A DNA stretch of 64,000 bases from Prosthecomicrobium pneumaticum (GCF_014199915.1 NZ_JACHOO010000002.1:350756-414755), one strand, 5' to 3'. Shown: positions 1 through 9,495, numbered from the stretch's first letter. Made by a program: numbers and translations. The notes: generated by a model from the letters alone, not told the origin.

Positions 1-1118
1 GCGCCCTTCGCCACGCGACACGATTATGGACCCCGGCACGGAGGCCGGGGTGACGGGTGTTCTCGAGGAAGCCGACGGCTCCGCATCCCCGAACCGCCCG
101 TCCCTCGACCGTCCTGCTCTCCGAACACCCCCTCCACCCGTCATGCCGGCCTCCGTGCCGGCATCCATAATCGTGCCGGCCGGCGTCCTCGGTGGCTCCT
201 CGCCACCCGTCCTTCCCGCGAAGGCGGGAACCCGGTGCGCGGGGACGGCGGCGTGAGGGACCCTCGCCCTCGCGAGGAGGACGGTGGAGCCGGTGCGCCG
301 GATCGCTCCCGGATCGACGCCCGGGATGACGGGCGATGGCATGGCGCCGATGCGCCCTTCGCCACGCGCCACGATTATGGACCCCGGCACGAAGGCCGGG
401 GTGACGGATGTTCTCGAGGAAGCCGACGGCTCCGCATCCTCGAACCGTCCACTCCTCGACCGTCCTGCTCTCCGAACACCCCCTCCACCCGTCATGCCGG
501 CCTCCGTGCCGGCATCCATAATCGTGCCGGCCGGCGTCCTTGGCCGGTCCTTCCCACCCGTCCTTCCCGCGAAGGCGCCATGCAACAGAGGACGGTTCGG
601 CGTGATGGACCCTCGCCCTCGCGAGGAGGACGGTGGAGCCGGTGCGCCGGATCGCTCCCGGATCGACGCCCGGGTTGACGGGCGGCATGGCGCCGATGCG
701 CCCTTCGCCACGCGACACGATTATGGACCCCGGCACGGAGGCCGGGGTGACGGGTGTTCTCGAGGAAGCCGAGGGCTCCGCATCCCCGAACCGCCCGTCC
801 CTCGGCCGTCCTGCTCTCCGAACGCCCCCTCCACCCGTCATGCCGGCCTCCGTGCCGGCATCCGTAATCGTGCCGGCCGGCGTCTTTGGCCGGTCCTTCC
901 CGCGAAGGCGGGAACCCATGCAACAGAGGACGGTTCGGCGTGATGGATCCCGGTCTCCGCCGCGCTCGGCCCGGGATGACGGGCGATGGCATGGCGCCGA
1001 TGCGCCCTTCGCCACGCGCCACGATTATGGACCCCGGCACGGAGGCCGGGGTGACGGATGTTCTCGAGGGAGCCGAGGGCTCCGCATTCTCGAACCGTCC
1101 GCCCCTCGACCGTCCTGC
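1..1118. repeat. Tandem array of four compound intergenic repeats
   Basis: Unit starts at 1, 352, 698 and 1002 share the same opening sequence, giving periods of 351, 346 and 304 bp; the fourth copy is truncated near 1118. Each unit begins with an element (19-59, 370-410, 716-756, 1020-1060) built on the palindrome CCCCGGC-ACGGA-GGCCGGGG and flanked by CACGATTATGGA. The first three units also carry a related element in inverted orientation (135-175, 486-526, 832-872), so each can fold as one large hairpin. Shorter palindromes such as CCCGCGAAGGCGGG lie between them. Open frames run through all copies but differ in frame from copy to copy and look non-coding. No transposase is present. The left end may extend beyond the window. 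Confidence 0.9.
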
Positions 1119-1148
1119 CGCCCCCCTCGCCCCCCGCCCGGCCTCCCC

Positions 1149-2984
1149 TCACGCCGCCTCGAGGTCCAGGAACCCGCCGGACTGCCGCCGCCACAGGCCG
1201 GCATAGAGGCCGTCGCGGGCGAGCAGTTCCTCGTGGCTGCCGGTCTCGACGATCCGGCCGGCATCGAGCACGATCAGCCGGTCCATCGCCGCGATGGTCG
1301 ACAGGCGGTGCGCGATGGCGATCACCGTCTTGTCCGCCATCAGCCGGCCGAAGCTCTCCTGGATCGCCGCCTCGACCTCGGAATCGAGCGCCGAGGTCGC
1401 CTCGTCGAGCACCAGGATCGGCGCGTCCTTCAGGAGCACCCGGGCGATCGCGATCCGCTGCCGCTGGCCGCCGGAGAGCTTGACGCCGCGCTCGCCGACA
1501 TGGGCGTCATAGCCGGTCCGGCCGCGCGGGTCGGACAGGCCGAGGATGAAGTCGTGCGCGTGCGCCCGCTTCGCCGCCTCGATCACCTCGGCGTCGCTCG
1601 CCTCCGGCCGACCGTAGCGGATGTTGTCCGCGACGGAGCGGTGCAGCAGCGAGGTGTCCTGCGTCACGAGGCCGATCTGCCGGCGCAGACTGTCCTGCGT
1701 CACCGCCGAGACGTCCTCGCCATCGATCGTCACCCGCCCGCGCTCGACGTCGTAGAAGCGCAGCAGCAGGTTGACGAGCGTCGACTTGCCGGCGCCGGAG
1801 CGGCCGACCAGCCCGACCTTCTCGCCCGGCCGGATGGTGAAGGAGAGATCGTCGATCACCCCGCCCGCCTTGCCGTAATGGAAGCGCACATCCTCGAAGC
1901 GGATCTCGCCGCGCGTCACGGCGAGATCCTTCGCCGCCGGCCGGTCGACGAGGGCGAAGGGACGGGCGATCGTCTCGAGACCCTCCTGGACCGTGCCCAT
2001 CGCCTCGAACACGCCGATCGACACCCACATGATCCAGCCGGACATGTTGGTGATGCGGATGGCGAGCCCGGTCGCGAGGGCGATCGCGCCGAGCGTGATG
2101 TCGTTCGCCGACCACAGGCCGATGGCGATCGCGCCGGTCGAGACGACGAGCAGGCCGTTGAGCGTCGCCACCGTGCCGTTCATCGCCGTGATCAGCCGGG
2201 TCTCGCTCTGGAAGGTGCGGGTGTGCTCGACGAGCGATTCCCGCGCATAGTCGTCCTCCCGCTCCGGATGGGCGAACAGCTTCACCGTCTGGATGTTGGT
2301 GTAGCTGTCGACGATCCGGCCGGTCAGCACGGAGCGCATCTCCGACATCTCGGTCGAGCGGTCGCGGATCTTCGGCACGAAACGGGCGAGCGTCAGCGCA
2401 TAGCCGACGATCCACAGGACGAGCGGCACCATCAGGCGCGGATCGGCCTGCGCGAAGAGATAGAGCGCCGAGACCGCATAGATCATCACGAACCAGATCG
2501 CGTCGATGATCTGCACCACCGATTCCCGCAGCGCCGGGCCGGTCTGCACGATCTTCGAGGCGATCCGGCCGGCGAAGTCGTTGGCGAAGAAATTGACCGA
2601 CTGGCGCACGACATAGCGGTGGGTCTGCCAGCGGATCAGATTGGTGAAGCCGGGCGCGATCGCCTGCTGCACGAGGAGGTCGTGCACCACCTGCGCGACC
2701 GGCCGGGCGAGCAGGATGACGCCCGCCATGGCGAGGAAGCTCGGGCCGTATTCGTCGAAGACCCGGTCGGGCGTGGTGACGCGCAGCATGTCGACGATCG
2801 AGCCGATATAGGAGAGCATCGACACCTCGATCAGCGACACGACGAGGCCGATCGCCATCAGCGCGGCGAGCAGCGGCCAGACCTGCCGGCAGTAATGCAC
2901 GTAGAAGCCGATGAGCGTCGCGGGCGGCATGCCGCCGTCGTGCGGCCGGAACGGATCGATGAGACGTTCGAAAGTGCGGAACAT
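1149..2984 (-). CDS. ABC exporter half-transporter (fused membrane and ATPase domains)
   Basis: A 611-residue protein with an N-terminal six-helix exporter domain (about residues 30-330) and a C-terminal nucleotide-binding domain. Walker A GRSGAGKST is near residue 391, signature LSGGQRQRIA near 501, Walker B ILVLDEATSALD near 525 and H-loop AHRLST near 555, so the ATPase looks fully active. The family (MsbA/McjD/Atm1-like ABCB) works as homo- or heterodimers in the inner membrane exporting lipids, peptides or drugs; the substrate cannot be read here. A close paralogue of equal size lies at 6176-8032 on the same strand, with very similar ATPase-domain DNA. It is oppositely oriented to the importer operon that follows. 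Confidence 0.92.
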   Translation of the reverse strand: MFRTFERLIDPFRPHDGGMPPATLIGFYVHYCRQVWPLLAALMAIGLVVSLIEVSMLSYIGSIVDMLRVTTPDRVFDEYGPSFLAMAGVILLARPVAQVVHDLLVQQAIAPGFTNLIRWQTHRYVVRQSVNFFANDFAGRIASKIVQTGPALRESVVQIIDAIWFVMIYAVSALYLFAQADPRLMVPLVLWIVGYALTLARFVPKIRDRSTEMSEMRSVLTGRIVDSYTNIQTVKLFAHPEREDDYARESLVEHTRTFQSETRLITAMNGTVATLNGLLVVSTGAIAIGLWSANDITLGAIALATGLAIRITNMSGWIMWVSIGVFEAMGTVQEGLETIARPFALVDRPAAKDLAVTRGEIRFEDVRFHYGKAGGVIDDLSFTIRPGEKVGLVGRSGAGKSTLVNLLLRFYDVERGRVTIDGEDVSAVTQDSLRRQIGLVTQDTSLLHRSVADNIRYGRPEASDAEVIEAAKRAHAHDFILGLSDPRGRTGYDAHVGERGVKLSGGQRQRIAIARVLLKDAPILVLDEATSALDSEVEAAIQESFGRLMADKTVIAIAHRLSTIAAMDRLIVLDAGRIVETGSHEELLARDGLYAGLWRRQSGGFLDLEAA

Positions 2985-3437
2985 GACGGGAATCCGAGGC
3001 AGCGCGCGTGGATGGACACGTCGCGCGGGAACCGGGAGGGGGATGGGGAAGCGAGGACAGCGGGCCGGCGCGCGGGAAAAGCGCGTCAGCGGGCCGGGAG
3101 CCGTTCGGGAAGTCTGAAGGAGATCAGAAGCCGGAAAGGACCGGGAGGGCGCGCCACGCGAGGACGTTCGGCGACATGAAGCTCATCCGTCCCTCCTGGT
3201 GCGCTGCGGGATGTCCGGGACGAGGTCGACCGGACGAGGGCGTTATAGCGGAGCCGGCGCCGCCGTCACCCGGGAAAACGGAACCGCCCCGGCTTTCCCA
3301 CCGCCCTGTTGCGGATCGGTGACAGCGGGCGACCGGAGCGCATCCCGACGGGCGATGCCACCCGAAATTGACTTCTCGCCCGCGGGCTGGTTTCACCTGA
3401 GCCGGGGGATCGACACCCAAGAACAAGGGCAACGTCC
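2985..3437. other. Divergent intergenic region
   Basis: A 453-bp gap between the minus-strand exporter and the plus-strand binding-protein gene. I see no convincing gene. A TTGACT hexamer at 3368-3373 could be the -35 of the importer promoter, with a weak -10 around 3391. Stretches of overlapping open frame lack ribosome binding sites and recognisable protein sequence. Confidence 0.4.
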
Positions 3438-4391
3438 ATGCGGTTCGTTACACTCGCGGCGATCGCCACCGCCGCGCTCGTCCAGCCCGCCTTCGCGCGC
3501 GACGTCTCCGTCGCGGTGACGGCGATCGTCGAGCATCCGGCGCTCGACGCCGTGCGCGACGGCGTCAAGGAGGCGCTCGCCGAAGCCGGCTTCAAGGAAG
3601 GCGAAGGCCTCACCTTCACCTACCAGTCGGCACAGGGCAATCCCGGCACCGCGGCGCAGATCGCCCGGCAGTTCGTCGGCGAGGGCCCGGACGTCATCGT
3701 GCCGATCTCGACCCCCTCGGCGCAGGCGGTCGTCTCGGCGACGCGCGACATCCCGGTCGTCTTCTCCGCCGTCACCGATCCGGTCGGCGCCCAGCTCGTC
3801 AAGGACATGGAGAAGCCGGGCGGCAACGTGACCGGCCTCTCCGACCTGTCGCCGGTCGGCGATCACGTCGCGCTGATCAAGGAGATCGTGCCGTCGGTGA
3901 AGACGATCGGCGTGCTCTTCAATCCGGGCGAGACCAATTCGGTCACCCTCGTCGATCTGCTGAAGAAGCGCAGCGCGGAAGCCGGCATCGCGGTCGTCGA
4001 ATCCGCCGCCACGCGCTCCTCGGAGGTGCAGAACGCCGCCCGCGCGCTGGTCGGCCGGGTCGACGCGATCTATGTGCCGACCGACAACACCATCGTCTCG
4101 GCGCTCGAATCGGCGATCGGCGTGGCGCAGGAGAGCAAGATCCCGCTCTTCACCGCCGATACCGATTCCGTCGCCCGTGGCGCCATCGCCGCGCTCGGCT
4201 TCAACTATTTCGACGTCGGCAAGCAGACGGGCGCGGTCGTCGTGAAGATCCTCAACGGCGAGAAGCCCGCCGACATCCCGGTCGCCGTCGCGACCGGCAC
4301 CGATCTCGTCGTCAACACCGGTGCGGCGAAGAAGATCGGCCTCGACCTGCCGAAGGCCGTTCTCGACCGCGCGAGCAAGGTCATCGAATAA
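3438..4391 (+). CDS. ABC transporter substrate-binding protein (TrpX-like)
   Basis: A 317-residue secreted protein with a signal peptide (positive start, hydrophobic core, cut after about residue 21, PAFA). The rest matches the two-lobed ABC_sub_bind family of binding proteins, with sequence such as FVGEGPDVIVPISTPSAQAV and VVFSAVTDPVGAQLV that lines the ligand cleft in relatives. The family is linked to tryptophan or other amino-acid or nucleoside uptake (TrpXYZ, the CD1989 type), so the ligand is uncertain. AAGGGC lies upstream of the ATG. It is followed by an intercistronic hairpin, then the permease and ATPase genes on the same strand, making a complete importer operon. Confidence 0.88.
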   Translation: MRFVTLAAIATAALVQPAFARDVSVAVTAIVEHPALDAVRDGVKEALAEAGFKEGEGLTFTYQSAQGNPGTAAQIARQFVGEGPDVIVPISTPSAQAVVSATRDIPVVFSAVTDPVGAQLVKDMEKPGGNVTGLSDLSPVGDHVALIKEIVPSVKTIGVLFNPGETNSVTLVDLLKKRSAEAGIAVVESAATRSSEVQNAARALVGRVDAIYVPTDNTIVSALESAIGVAQESKIPLFTADTDSVARGAIAALGFNYFDVGKQTGAVVVKILNGEKPADIPVAVATGTDLVVNTGAAKKIGLDLPKAVLDRASKVIE

Positions 4392-4398
4392 CGCGACG

Positions 4399-4423
4399 GC
4401 GGGTCCGGCTCGGCCGGACCCGC
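4399..4423 (+). other. Intercistronic hairpin after the binding-protein gene
   Basis: Perfect 11-bp inverted repeat GCGGGTCCGGC/GCCGGACCCGC with a 3-nt TCG loop, starting 7 bp after the stop codon. No U-run follows, so it is more likely an mRNA-stabilising or partial-termination element than a full terminator. Such hairpins after binding-protein genes commonly keep that protein in excess over the membrane subunits. Confidence 0.6.
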
Positions 4424-4481
4424 TCGTTCCCGAAGCGGCCCGGCGCCCCGAGAAGGATGCCGCGCTCCGAAGAGGCCTCCC

Positions 4482-5363
4482 TTGAGCCAGATCGCATTCC
4501 TCGGCGCCGTCGAACTCGGCCTCGTCTTCGCCTTCGTCGCGATCGGCGTCTACATCGCCTTTCGCATCCTCGATTTTCCCGATCTGACGGTGGACGGCTC
4601 CTTCCCGCTCGGTGCGGCGGTCGCGGCGGTGCTGATCCTCTCCGGCTGGAACGCCTGGGCGGCGACCGGTGCGGCGATGCTCGCGGGCGGTGCGGCCGGG
4701 CTCGTCACCGCTTTCCTCAACGTGCGCTTCCGAATCCTCAACCTGCTCGCCTCGATCCTGACGATGATCGCGCTCTTCTCGGTCAATCTGCGCGTCATGG
4801 GCCGGCCGAACGTCGCGCTGATCAATCAGGAGACCATGCTGACGCCCTTCTACGGGCTCGGCCTGCCGGACTATTACGTCCGGCCGCTCTTCGTCGGGGT
4901 CCTGGCGCTCGTCGTGCTCCTCCTCGTCTGGCGCTTCCTCGCGAGCGATCTCGGCCTCGCCATGCGGGCGACGGGCGCCAATCCGCGCATGGCGCGGGCG
5001 CAAGGCGTGAAGACGAGCGTCCACATCTATCTCGGCATGGCGCTGTCGAACGCCCTCGTTGCGCTCGGCGGCTCTCTGTTCGCCCAGACCAACGGCTTCG
5101 CCGACGTGACCTCCGGCGTCGGCACGATCGTCGTCGGCCTCGCGGCGGTGATCGTCGGCGAGACGCTGTTCCGCTCGCGGCTGATCCTCCTCGCGCTCGT
5201 CGGCTGCGTGCTCGGTTCGGTGCTCTACCGGCTCGCCATCCAGCTCGCGCTGTCGAGCGACGTGCTCGGCCTGCAGGCCTCCGATCTCAATCTCGTCACC
5301 GCCGTTCTCGTCGCCGCGGCGCTCGTCCTGCCCCGGCTGCGCCGCGGGAGGGCCGCCGCATGA
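4482..5363 (+). CDS. ABC transporter permease (TrpY-like)
   Basis: A 293-residue integral membrane protein with about eight to nine hydrophobic helices, of the BPD_transp_2/LivH-like importer permease family. It begins at a TTG codon: protein similarity starts at SQIAFLGAVELG and the purine-rich AGAGG lies just upstream. A long overlapping frame starting at 4457 is a shadow. The inner-membrane channel would pair with the ATPase whose ATG overlaps its stop codon (ATGA at 5360-5363), showing translational coupling. The substrate is that of the upstream binding protein, probably an amino acid or related compound. Confidence 0.88.
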   Translation: MSQIAFLGAVELGLVFAFVAIGVYIAFRILDFPDLTVDGSFPLGAAVAAVLILSGWNAWAATGAAMLAGGAAGLVTAFLNVRFRILNLLASILTMIALFSVNLRVMGRPNVALINQETMLTPFYGLGLPDYYVRPLFVGVLALVVLLLVWRFLASDLGLAMRATGANPRMARAQGVKTSVHIYLGMALSNALVALGGSLFAQTNGFADVTSGVGTIVVGLAAVIVGETLFRSRLILLALVGCVLGSVLYRLAIQLALSSDVLGLQASDLNLVTAVLVAAALVLPRLRRGRAAA

Positions 5364-6154
5364 TCGCGCTTTCGAACCTCTCGGTGGTCTTCGGCCGCGG
5401 CACGCCGCTCGAAAAGACCGCGCTCGCCGGCCTCGATCTCACCATCGAGGCCGGCTCCTTCGTCACCGTGATCGGCTCGAACGGCGCCGGCAAGTCGACG
5501 CTGCTCGGCGTGCTCGCCGGCGACGTCATCCCCTCCTCCGGCCGGGTGACGATCGGCGGGCGCGACGTCACCCGCGTCGCGACGGCCGAACGGGCGAAGC
5601 TCGTCGCACGGGTGTTCCAGGATCCGCTCGCCGGCAGCTGCGGCGCGCTGACGATCGAGGAGAACCTCGCCCTCGCCGCGGCGCGCGGCGCCCGCCGCGG
5701 CCTCGGCCTCGCCCTGTCGGGCCGGCGGCGCGAGACCTTCCGCGAGCGGGTGGCGGGCCTGCGGCTCGGCCTCGAGAACCGGATGGAGGACCGCATGGAC
5801 CTGCTCTCCGGCGGCCAGCGCCAGGCGCTCTCCCTCGTCATGGCGACGCTCGCCGGCAGCGAGGTGCTGCTCCTCGACGAGCACACCGCGGCGCTCGACC
5901 CCGGCATGGCCGAGTTCATCATGGGGCTGACCCAGTCGCTCGTCGACCGGCACCGGCTGACCACGCTGATGGTCACCCATTCGATGCGCCAGGCGCTCGA
6001 TCACGGCACGCGCACCGTGATGCTGCACGAGGGCAAGGTGATCCTCGACGTCGCGGGCGAGGGCCGCCGATCGCTCGGCGTCGAGGACCTGATCGCGATG
6101 TTCCGCAAGGCCCGCGGCCAGGCGCTCGACGACGACGCGCTGCTGGTGAGCTGA
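5360..6154 (+). CDS. ABC transporter ATP-binding protein (TrpZ-like)
   Basis: A 264-residue cytoplasmic ATPase. Walker A GSNGAGKST is at residues 39-47, the signature LSGGQRQ near 150, and Walker B VLLLDEHTAALDP near 170; the H in DEHTAALD is usual for this importer subfamily. The start is the ATG overlapping the permease stop by 4 bp. It energises the permease at 4482 for uptake of the ligand bound by the protein at 3438. It lies convergent with the second exporter, 21 bp away. Confidence 0.9.
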   Translation: MIALSNLSVVFGRGTPLEKTALAGLDLTIEAGSFVTVIGSNGAGKSTLLGVLAGDVIPSSGRVTIGGRDVTRVATAERAKLVARVFQDPLAGSCGALTIEENLALAAARGARRGLGLALSGRRRETFRERVAGLRLGLENRMEDRMDLLSGGQRQALSLVMATLAGSEVLLLDEHTAALDPGMAEFIMGLTQSLVDRHRLTTLMVTHSMRQALDHGTRTVMLHEGKVILDVAGEGRRSLGVEDLIAMFRKARGQALDDDALLVS

Positions 6155-6175
6155 GCGCCGCCGCCCGGGCGGGCG

Positions 6176-8032
6176 CTACTCCGCCGCCTTCGCCTCGATC
6201 TCTTCCGGCAGGAAGCCGCCCGACTGGCGGCGCCAGAGCTCGGCATAGAGGCCGCCGCGGGCGAGCAGCTCGGCGTGGCTGCCGGTCTCGGCGATGCGGC
6301 CGGCATCCATCACGATCAGCCGGTCCATCGCCGCGATGGTCGACAGGCGGTGGGCGATGGCGATCACCGTCTTGCCCTCCATCAGCCCGCCGAGCTGTTC
6401 CTGGATCACCGCCTCGATCTCCGAATCGAGCGCCGAGGTCGCCTCGTCGAGGACGAGGATCGGCGCGTTCTTCAGAAGCACACGGGCGATGGCGATGCGC
6501 TGCCGCTGGCCGCCGGAGAGCTTCACCCCGCGCTCGCCGACATGGGCGTCGTAACCCTTGCGGCCCTTCAGGTCGGAGAGGCCGACGATGAAATCGTGCG
6601 CCGCCGCCCGCTTCGCCGCGGCGATCACCGCCTCGTCGGAGGCGTCGGGCCGGCCATAGGCGATGTTGGCGCGGATCGAGCGGTTGAGGAGCGCGGTGTC
6701 CTGCGTCACCACGCCGATCGCGGCGCGCAGCGACGTCTGCGTCACCCCGGCGATGTCCGCCCCGTCGATCAGGATACGGCCGCCCTCGAGATCGTAGAGC
6801 CGCAAGAGCAGGCTGACGAGCGTCGTCTTGCCGGCGCCCGACCGGCCGACGAGGCCGATCCGCTCGCCCGGCCGCACGACGAGATCGATGCCGTCGATCA
6901 CCGGCCGTGCCCCGCCATAGCCGAAGCGCACCGCCTCGAAGCGCACCTCGCCCTTCGGCACGGCGAGCGCGGCCGCGTCCGGACGGTCGACGAGCGCGTG
7001 CGGCCGGGCGATCGTCTTCATGCCGTCCTCGACCGTGCCGAGATTGTCGAAGAGGCTCGTCAGCGTCGACATCACCCGGCCCGACATCACCGTCAGCCGC
7101 ATCACGAGACCGAGCGCAACGGCGGTCTCGCCCGGCGTCATGGCGCCCGTCATCCACAGCCGGACCGCGAGCGCCCCCGTCGTCGCGATCAGAACGCCGT
7201 TGACCACAGACAGCAGCACCGAGACGGTGGTCAGAAGACGGTTCTGGTCGAGGAGGCGCTCGACCTGATCGGAAAAGGCGCGGCGCATGCCGCGATCCTC
7301 GACATCGGGCCGGGCGAAGAGCTTCACCGTCTGGATGTTGCCGTAGACGTCGGCGACCCGGCCGGTCAATTGCGACCGCGCCTCCGCGCTCGCTTCGGCC
7401 CGCGCCCGAACCTTCGGCACGAAGAACACCGCCATCGCCGCGACGACGCCGATCCACAGCGTGAGCGGCACCACCATCAGCGTGTCGGCATCGGCGAAGA
7501 TGACGAAGGCCGATGTCGCGAAGACGGTGACCACCCAGAGCGCGTCGATCACCTGGGTGATCGACTGCGTCAGCGACGGGCCGGTCATCATCACCTTCGA
7601 CACGATCCGGCCGGAAAAGTCGTTCTGAAAGAAGGCGTAGGCCTGGCCGATGACGTGCCGGTGGCTCTGCCAGCGGATCCGCGCGGTGAGCGCCGGCGGC
7701 AGGATCTGGTTCGACAGCACCGTCTGCACGGCATTGGCGAGCGGCCGCAGGAGCACGACGACGACCGCCATCAGGACGAGCGTCCAGAAATGCGCCGCGA
7801 CGAAATCGCCGGGCGCGCTCGACGCCATCAGGTCGACGAGCCGGCCGACATAGGAATAGATCGCCACCTCGGCGAGCGACACCGCGAGCCCGGCTGCGAG
7901 CAGCGCGAGGATCCACGGCCAGACCTGGCGGATGAAATGGCGATAGAAGGCGAGAAGCCCGGCCGGCGGCGCGCCGCGGCCGAGGCCGAACGGATCGATC
8001 AGTGTCTCGAAGCGCCTCAGCATCCGGCGCAT
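6176..8032 (-). CDS. ABC exporter half-transporter (paralogue of 1149-2984)
   Basis: A 618-residue protein with the same layout as the exporter at 1149: N-terminal transmembrane domain, then a complete ATPase domain with Walker A GRSGAGKTT near residue 394, LSGGQRQRIA near 502 and LDEATSALDSE near 525. The two proteins share the opening pattern ERF/RFE-TLIDPF and long identical stretches in the ATPase domain, indicating duplication. They may form a heterodimer or serve different substrates. An alternative ATG three codons downstream is possible. The gene is divergent from trmL, with the two starts 43 bp apart. Confidence 0.92.
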   Translation of the reverse strand: MRRMLRRFETLIDPFGLGRGAPPAGLLAFYRHFIRQVWPWILALLAAGLAVSLAEVAIYSYVGRLVDLMASSAPGDFVAAHFWTLVLMAVVVVLLRPLANAVQTVLSNQILPPALTARIRWQSHRHVIGQAYAFFQNDFSGRIVSKVMMTGPSLTQSITQVIDALWVVTVFATSAFVIFADADTLMVVPLTLWIGVVAAMAVFFVPKVRARAEASAEARSQLTGRVADVYGNIQTVKLFARPDVEDRGMRRAFSDQVERLLDQNRLLTTVSVLLSVVNGVLIATTGALAVRLWMTGAMTPGETAVALGLVMRLTVMSGRVMSTLTSLFDNLGTVEDGMKTIARPHALVDRPDAAALAVPKGEVRFEAVRFGYGGARPVIDGIDLVVRPGERIGLVGRSGAGKTTLVSLLLRLYDLEGGRILIDGADIAGVTQTSLRAAIGVVTQDTALLNRSIRANIAYGRPDASDEAVIAAAKRAAAHDFIVGLSDLKGRKGYDAHVGERGVKLSGGQRQRIAIARVLLKNAPILVLDEATSALDSEIEAVIQEQLGGLMEGKTVIAIAHRLSTIAAMDRLIVMDAGRIAETGSHAELLARGGLYAELWRRQSGGFLPEEIEAKAAE

Positions 8033-8063
8033 TCTCCCTCGTTCGGCCGCAACGCGGCTCGGC

Positions 8064-8069
8064 TATAAG
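8064..8069 (+). promoter_or_regulatory. Candidate -10 element of trmL
   Basis: The hexamer TATAAG ends 6 bases before the trmL ATG at 8076. A start site at the usual distance would fall at or beside the A of the ATG, implying a leaderless or near-leaderless mRNA. The -35 region (near 8041) is weak. Confidence 0.35.
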
Positions 8070-8075
8070 GACCCG

Positions 8076-8585
8076 ATGCCCTCGATCGCCCTCTACCAGC
8101 CCGACATCCCGCAGAATACCGGCACCATACTGCGCTTCGCCGCCTGCCTCGGCCTCACGGTCGAGATCATCGAGCCGGCGGGCTTCGATCTTTCGGATCG
8201 CGGCCTGAAGCGCGCCGGCATGGACTATCTGGGGCATGCAACGCTCCGGCGCCACGTTTCCTTCGCGGCCTTCGAGGCGGAAGCGCGCGCCGCGGGGCGA
8301 CGAATCGTCCTCTTCACGACGCAGGCCGGCGCGTCGCATCTCGACCTCGCCTATCGGCCGGACGACGTGCTCCTCTTCGGCCGGGAAAGCGCCGGCGTGC
8401 CGGAGGCGGTGCACGGCGCGGCCGATGCGCGGCTGCGCGTGCCGATGCGGCCGGGCCTGCGCTCGCTCAACCTCGCCATGACGGTGGCGCTCGTCGCCGG
8501 CGAGGCGCTGCGCCAGACCGGCGGCTTTCCGGCATCGGGCGCGGCTGCGGCCGGCCCTTCCGATCCGGCCTTTCCTGGTCCATGA
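8076..8585 (+). CDS. trmL: tRNA (cytidine/uridine-34 2'-O-)methyltransferase
   Basis: A 169-residue SPOUT-class methyltransferase. The N-terminus [13 protein letters not shown] matches the characteristic start of TrmL. The C-terminal knot region is seen in [14 protein letters not shown] and [15 protein letters not shown], which form the S-adenosylmethionine pocket in relatives. It modifies the wobble nucleotide of tRNA-Leu isoacceptors. Length is normal, apart from a few extra residues at the C-terminus ([17 protein letters not shown]). There is no clear Shine-Dalgarno site, which fits the possible leaderless start. Confidence 0.92.
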   Translation: MPSIALYQPDIPQNTGTILRFAACLGLTVEIIEPAGFDLSDRGLKRAGMDYLGHATLRRHVSFAAFEAEARAAGRRIVLFTTQAGASHLDLAYRPDDVLLFGRESAGVPEAVHGAADARLRVPMRPGLRSLNLAMTVALVAGEALRQTGGFPASGAAAAGPSDPAFPGP

Positions 8586-8613
8586 CGAACCGTCCCGAGA
8601 CGAGGTGCCTTCG

Positions 8614-9495
8614 ATGACCGATCTCCTCACCCAGCAGAAGGCGCAGGCGAGCCGCTGGTTCGCCGCGCTGCAGGAGCGCATCGTCGCCGCCTTCGAGGCG
8701 CTCGAGGACGCCGCCCCCGCCGCGCTCCACGACGGCCCCGCCGGGCGGTTCGAGCGGCGGCCGTGGAAGCGGGTCGATCATTCCGGCGCCGATGGCGGCG
8801 GCGGCACGATGGCGATGATGCGCGGCCGGCTGTTCGAAAAGGTCGGGGTCCACGTCTCGGCCGTCCACGGCGAGTTCGCCCCGGAGTTCCGCAGCGAGAT
8901 CCCGGGCGCCGCCGACGATCCGCGCTTCTGGGCCTCCGGCATCTCGCTGATCGCCCATATGACGAACCCCAACGTGCCGGCCGTGCACATGAACACCCGC
9001 ATGGTGGTGACGACGAAGCAATGGTTCGGCGGCGGCGCCGATCTGACGCCCGTGCTCGACCGGCGCCGGAGCCAGGACGACCCCGACACGCTCGCCTTCC
9101 ACGCCGCGATGCGGGCCGCCTGCGCCGGCCATACGGTCGCCGATTACGACCGCTACAAGGCCTGGTGCGACAGCTATTTCTTCCTCAAGCACCGCAATGA
9201 GCATCGCGGCGTCGGCGGCATCTTCTATGACGGCCTCGCCTCGGGCGACTGGGACGCCGATTTCGCCTTCACCCGCTCGGTCGGCCTCGCCTTTCTCGAC
9301 ATCTATCCCCGGCTCGTGGAAGCCAACATGGCGACGCCCTGGACGGCGGAGGACCGCGAGGAACAGCTCGTGCGGCGCGGCCGCTATGTCGAGTTCAACC
9401 TCCTCTACGACCGCGGCACGATCTTCGGCCTGCGCACCGGCGGCAATATCGATTCGATCCTCTCCTCCATGCCCCCGGTGGTGAAGTGGCCTTGA
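8614..9495 (+). CDS. hemF: Oxygen-dependent coproporphyrinogen III oxidase
   Basis: A 293-residue enzyme that oxidatively decarboxylates coproporphyrinogen III to protoporphyrinogen IX in heme synthesis. Family signatures are visible: [39 protein letters not shown] and [13 protein letters not shown] chose the ATG at 8614, spaced 8 bases from GACGAGG, over an in-frame GTG at 8605. It requires O2, consistent with the aerobic oxidase cluster in this window. It is convergent with ilvE across a repeat-bearing gap. Confidence 0.95.
   Translation: MTDLLTQQKAQASRWFAALQERIVAAFEALEDAAPAALHDGPAGRFERRPWKRVDHSGADGGGGTMAMMRGRLFEKVGVHVSAVHGEFAPEFRSEIPGAADDPRFWASGISLIAHMTNPNVPAVHMNTRMVVTTKQWFGGGADLTPVLDRRRSQDDPDTLAFHAAMRAACAGHTVADYDRYKAWCDSYFFLKHRNEHRGVGGIFYDGLASGDWDADFAFTRSVGLAFLDIYPRLVEANMATPWTAEDREEQLVRRGRYVEFNLLYDRGTIFGLRTGGNIDSILSSMPPVVKWP

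Noticed and set aside
1..1118. CRISPR-like array
   Set aside because: The repeated units are hundreds of bases long, contain inverted copies, and are not separated by unique spacers of constant length; no cas genes are present.
633..3179. 848-codon open frame antisense to the first ABC exporter
   Set aside because: It begins inside the repeat array and reads through the reverse complement of a clear ABC ATPase, so it is a shadow.
5973..8681. Frameshifted or fused second exporter
   Set aside because: A long alternate frame covers the exporter, but the 618-residue frame at 6176-8032 is complete with all motifs, so no frameshift is needed.
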